From Filibacter tadaridae (GTDB lineage Bacteria; Bacillota; Bacilli; Bacillales_A; Planococcaceae), in the NCBI RefSeq assembly GCF_900609045.1, contig NZ_UXAV01000017.1, forward strand, positions 80,912 to 144,911: a stretch of DNA of 64,000 nucleotides, in the 5' to 3' direction. Both the position numbers and the translations under genes were made by a program. How positions within the stretch are numbered: position 1 is the stretch's first letter; every line of letters starts with the position of its first letter. A model generated the notes under the pieces. It saw only the letters and a program-made list of their open reading frames with translations, did no database searches and was not told the origin of the DNA. This document shows, piece after piece, positions 62,204 through 64,000 of this stretch.

Positions 62204-63151
62204 ATGGACAAACTACTAGCTGTTTTATTCATAATCTTATTATTTTTTATCCCGGTTTTATTGAAACAACCTCCTGAAGTCCTTAAAACACTTGAGGATA
62301 AGAAAGAGGAATCGTGCCCGGTCTACATAACAGTTGCCGGAATGGACAAGCCAATCTTGCTCGAAGAATACGTAGTGGGAGTTGTATCTGCAGAAATGCC
62401 GGCAACGTTCCACAGTGAGGCACTCAAGGCGCAGGCAATTGCAGCACGCACCTATGCGCTACGCACGACGGATGGCGGCAAGAAAGAGATAGCTGCCGAT
62501 GTCTCCGCTCAAGTGTTTTACAACAAATCCAAAAGAAAGGAACGATGGGGAAAAGAATTCAAGAAAAATGAAAAAAAGATTCAAAATGCAGTACAAGCAA
62601 CAGCAGGTGATGTAGTCGTCTATAACGATGAAATGATTACCGCCATGTTCTTCTCTACATCTAATGGTAAAACGGAAACTGCAGAAAATTACAGCGGCAA
62701 TGATATTTCCTACTTAGAAACCGTCGACAGCCCAGGGGAAAAGGAAGTCGCACCCAAAGTGGAACGAAAGACGGAAATGACTCTTGCTAAATGGAACAAG
62801 GCACTAGGTACAAACTGGAATGCAGATATGTTCAGGTCACTAAAGCTTATTCGCAATCAAACAGGACGCGTCCAAAAAGCAGAAACAAAAGGCTTCGAGT
62901 CAACCGGACGAGAAATGCGTGAACTACTGGGACTAGCCTCGACGGACTTCAATATTGCATTCGATCTTACGAACAACATTGTCCATGTCACTACGACAGG
63001 ATATGGTCATGGCGTCGGTATGAGTCAGTACGGAGCGGAGGCATATGCGAAAAAAGGTTGGAAGGCAGAAAAGATTCTTTCACACTATTATTCCGGCACT
63101 GCATTAAAAAAATTTAAATTACCAGAAACAGAATGTTTAAAATCACCTTGA
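62204..63151 (+). CDS. spoIID: Stage II sporulation protein D (SpoIID), peptidoglycan hydrolase
   Basis: A 315-residue lytic transglycosylase of the engulfment machinery with one N-terminal membrane segment (about 4-20). Conserved VGVVSAEMPATFHSEALKAQAIAARTYAL carries the catalytic Glu, and GYGHGVGMSQYGAEAYAKKG closes the domain. An in-frame stop (TAA at 62195) lies just upstream, so the ATG at 62204 is the first possible start, yet it has no recognisable ribosome-binding site. Confidence 0.93.
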   Translation: MDKLLAVLFIILLFFIPVLLKQPPEVLKTLEDKKEESCPVYITVAGMDKPILLEEYVVGVVSAEMPATFHSEALKAQAIAARTYALRTTDGGKKEIAADVSAQVFYNKSKRKERWGKEFKKNEKKIQNAVQATAGDVVVYNDEMITAMFFSTSNGKTETAENYSGNDISYLETVDSPGEKEVAPKVERKTEMTLAKWNKALGTNWNADMFRSLKLIRNQTGRVQKAETKGFESTGREMRELLGLASTDFNIAFDLTNNIVHVTTTGYGHGVGMSQYGAEAYAKKGWKAEKILSHYYSGTALKKFKLPETECLKSP

Positions 63152-63182
63152 CTTGCGAACAATAGCTAGTGAGGTGATGACA

Positions 63183-63842
63183 ATGCGAGAAGAAAAACCG
63201 AATTCCCCTTCTCAGAAGAACAAGAGTGCAAAGACAAAAAGCTGGCTTTGGCCGATAGTCTATTCGGGTATCGCGATCGTCTTCGTCGGCATGATCTGGG
63301 GTTATAACGCATTCATGAAAGAAGATTCTCCAGGCATGGCAGACGTTGCAGGAAAAGACGCGGACAAGGGTGTAACTGTCGAAACAAATGCAGCAAAGGA
63401 GTCGCTTCAGTATCCATTTACGGAAGCACTTCTGGACGACGCAATAATCCTACAGGAATATTACGATGTGGAAGCCGATGATGAGATGCGCGAAAGTGCC
63501 CTACTCGTCTTCAATCAGGTCTACATGACCAACTCAGGCGTATCAATTTCAGTGAAAGACGAACCATTCGAAGTTGTAGCATCACTCAGCGGAAAAGTGG
63601 AAGCAATCATTTCAGATGCCTTCAAAGGAAATGAAATCGTCCTAACACACGCCAACGGACTCAAAACGATTTATCGTTCTGTCACTGGGATTCTCGTTAA
63701 AGAAGGCGATGAAGTAACCCAAGGACAAGCACTCGCTTCAACAACAGCAAATGAATGGAATCCCGCGGCAGGCACCCATCTGCATTTCGAAGTACAAAAA
63801 GACGGAATCGCCGTCAACCCGCGCTCATTCCTAGCATTTTAA
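63183..63842 (+). CDS. spoIIQ: Forespore engulfment protein SpoIIQ (degenerate M23/LytM domain)
   Basis: A 219-residue protein with one membrane helix (about 24-45) and a C-terminal LytM-like domain. It forms the forespore part of the SpoIIQ-SpoIIIAH channel. The first metal-ligand region reads NSGVSISVKD where active M23 enzymes have HxGxD, so His and Asp are both replaced; the last HLHFE motif is kept. It should be structural, not catalytic. The ATG at 63183 is preferred after GAGGTGAT; an ATG 6 bases upstream is too close to the ribosome-binding site. Confidence 0.88.
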   Translation: MREEKPNSPSQKNKSAKTKSWLWPIVYSGIAIVFVGMIWGYNAFMKEDSPGMADVAGKDADKGVTVETNAAKESLQYPFTEALLDDAIILQEYYDVEADDEMRESALLVFNQVYMTNSGVSISVKDEPFEVVASLSGKVEAIISDAFKGNEIVLTHANGLKTIYRSVTGILVKEGDEVTQGQALASTTANEWNPAAGTHLHFEVQKDGIAVNPRSFLAF

Positions 63843-63855
63843 CAATTAACATTCA

Positions 63856-63889
63856 GCCATTCCTAACATCCAGGGAGTGGCCTTTTTTT
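63856..63889 (+). terminator. Intrinsic terminator of spoIIQ
   Basis: GCCATTCC and GGGAGTGGC form an 8-bp stem (one G-U pair) followed by seven Ts. Confidence 0.85.
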
Positions 63890-63924
63890 GTCTTGGGAAA
63901 TAAATCCCCATGGAACGGGGAGGG

Positions 63925-64000
63925 TGCTCAAATATCGCCGAAAGCGATCAATCAAGAAACCCGCGCGCTCAAATATCGCCGAAAGCGATCAATCAAGAAT
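63925..64000 (+). repeat. Helically phased direct-repeat array G (at least 4 units, 20/21-bp pitch, cut by window end)
   Basis: TGCTCAAAT (63925), CGATCAATC (63945), CGCTCAAAT (63966) and CGATCAATC (63986) alternate with 20- and 21-bp steps, a 41-bp period. Same core family and alternation as array A; the words between cores are closest to array C. It begins about 35 bp after the spoIIQ terminator and continues beyond the window. Confidence 0.85.

Overview
The window is a chromosomal segment of an endospore-forming member of Bacillales. Gene order follows the Bacillus subtilis ywfO-to-spoIIQ chromosome arm closely: ywfO-ywgA, ywhB/ywhD/pbpG, ywiB-argS, fadF-acdA, rpoE-pyrG-ywjG-spo0F-fba-tal-murA2-glpX-rho-rpmE-tdk-prfA-prmC-spoIIR-ywlCDEFG-glyA-upp-mnaA-atpIBEFHAGDC-ywzB-murA1-spoIID-spoIIQ. 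Moderate GC content, sporulation genes (spo0F, spoIIR, spoIID, spoIIQ), and the expanded B12 salvage and fused mutase loci fit Sporosarcina or a close relative in the Planococcaceae/Caryophanaceae. That assignment is inference from gene content, not a database result.

Layout. 1-6.7 kb: housekeeping genes, a class A penicillin-binding protein and argS. 6.97-17.6 kb: one long operon of 13 overlapping genes behind a strong promoter and a cobalamin riboswitch. It encodes corrinoid uptake (btuF, btuC, and btuD fused to cbiZ), cobinamide remodelling and activation (cbiB, cobD, cobU, an amidotransferase-less cbiP, cobS, a cobC-like phosphatase, a shortened cobU paralogue, a PduO-type adenosyltransferase) and alpha-ribazole salvage (cblT, cblS). 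18.0-28.9 kb: a fatty/branched acyl-CoA locus (fadF, thiolase, hydroxyacyl-CoA dehydrogenase, two acyl-CoA dehydrogenases, a FadR-like TetR repressor, and the B12-dependent fused mutase icmF). Putative repressor sites lie at its promoters. B12 made upstream would feed IcmF. 29-48 kb: the conserved rpoE-to-glyA block. 48.2-50.4 kb: an added PAS/LOV-like-GAF-GGDEF-EAL protein that lacks the LOV cysteine and has a dead GGDEF site. 50.4-63.8 kb: upp, mnaA, the ATP synthase operon, murA1 and two engulfment/sporulation genes.

The most striking non-coding feature is a set of seven direct-repeat arrays, about 90 units in all, in the gaps between transcription units. Their pitch is 21 bp, or alternating 20/21 bp. 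Six share a CG(C/A)TCAA core and one has a different core (ACTGT) at the same pitch. All lie just beyond an intrinsic terminator, before the next promoter or between convergent genes. A pitch of 21 bp is two helical turns, so every core would sit on the same face of the DNA. I know of no described family matching this. A second dispersed family is a roughly 80-170 bp hairpin element, present in four copies, one of them internally deleted. Other regulatory structures include a CTP-sensing pyrG leader, a leader that hides the mntP ribosome-binding site, and a spoIID start codon so close to its -10 box that the mRNA may be leaderless.
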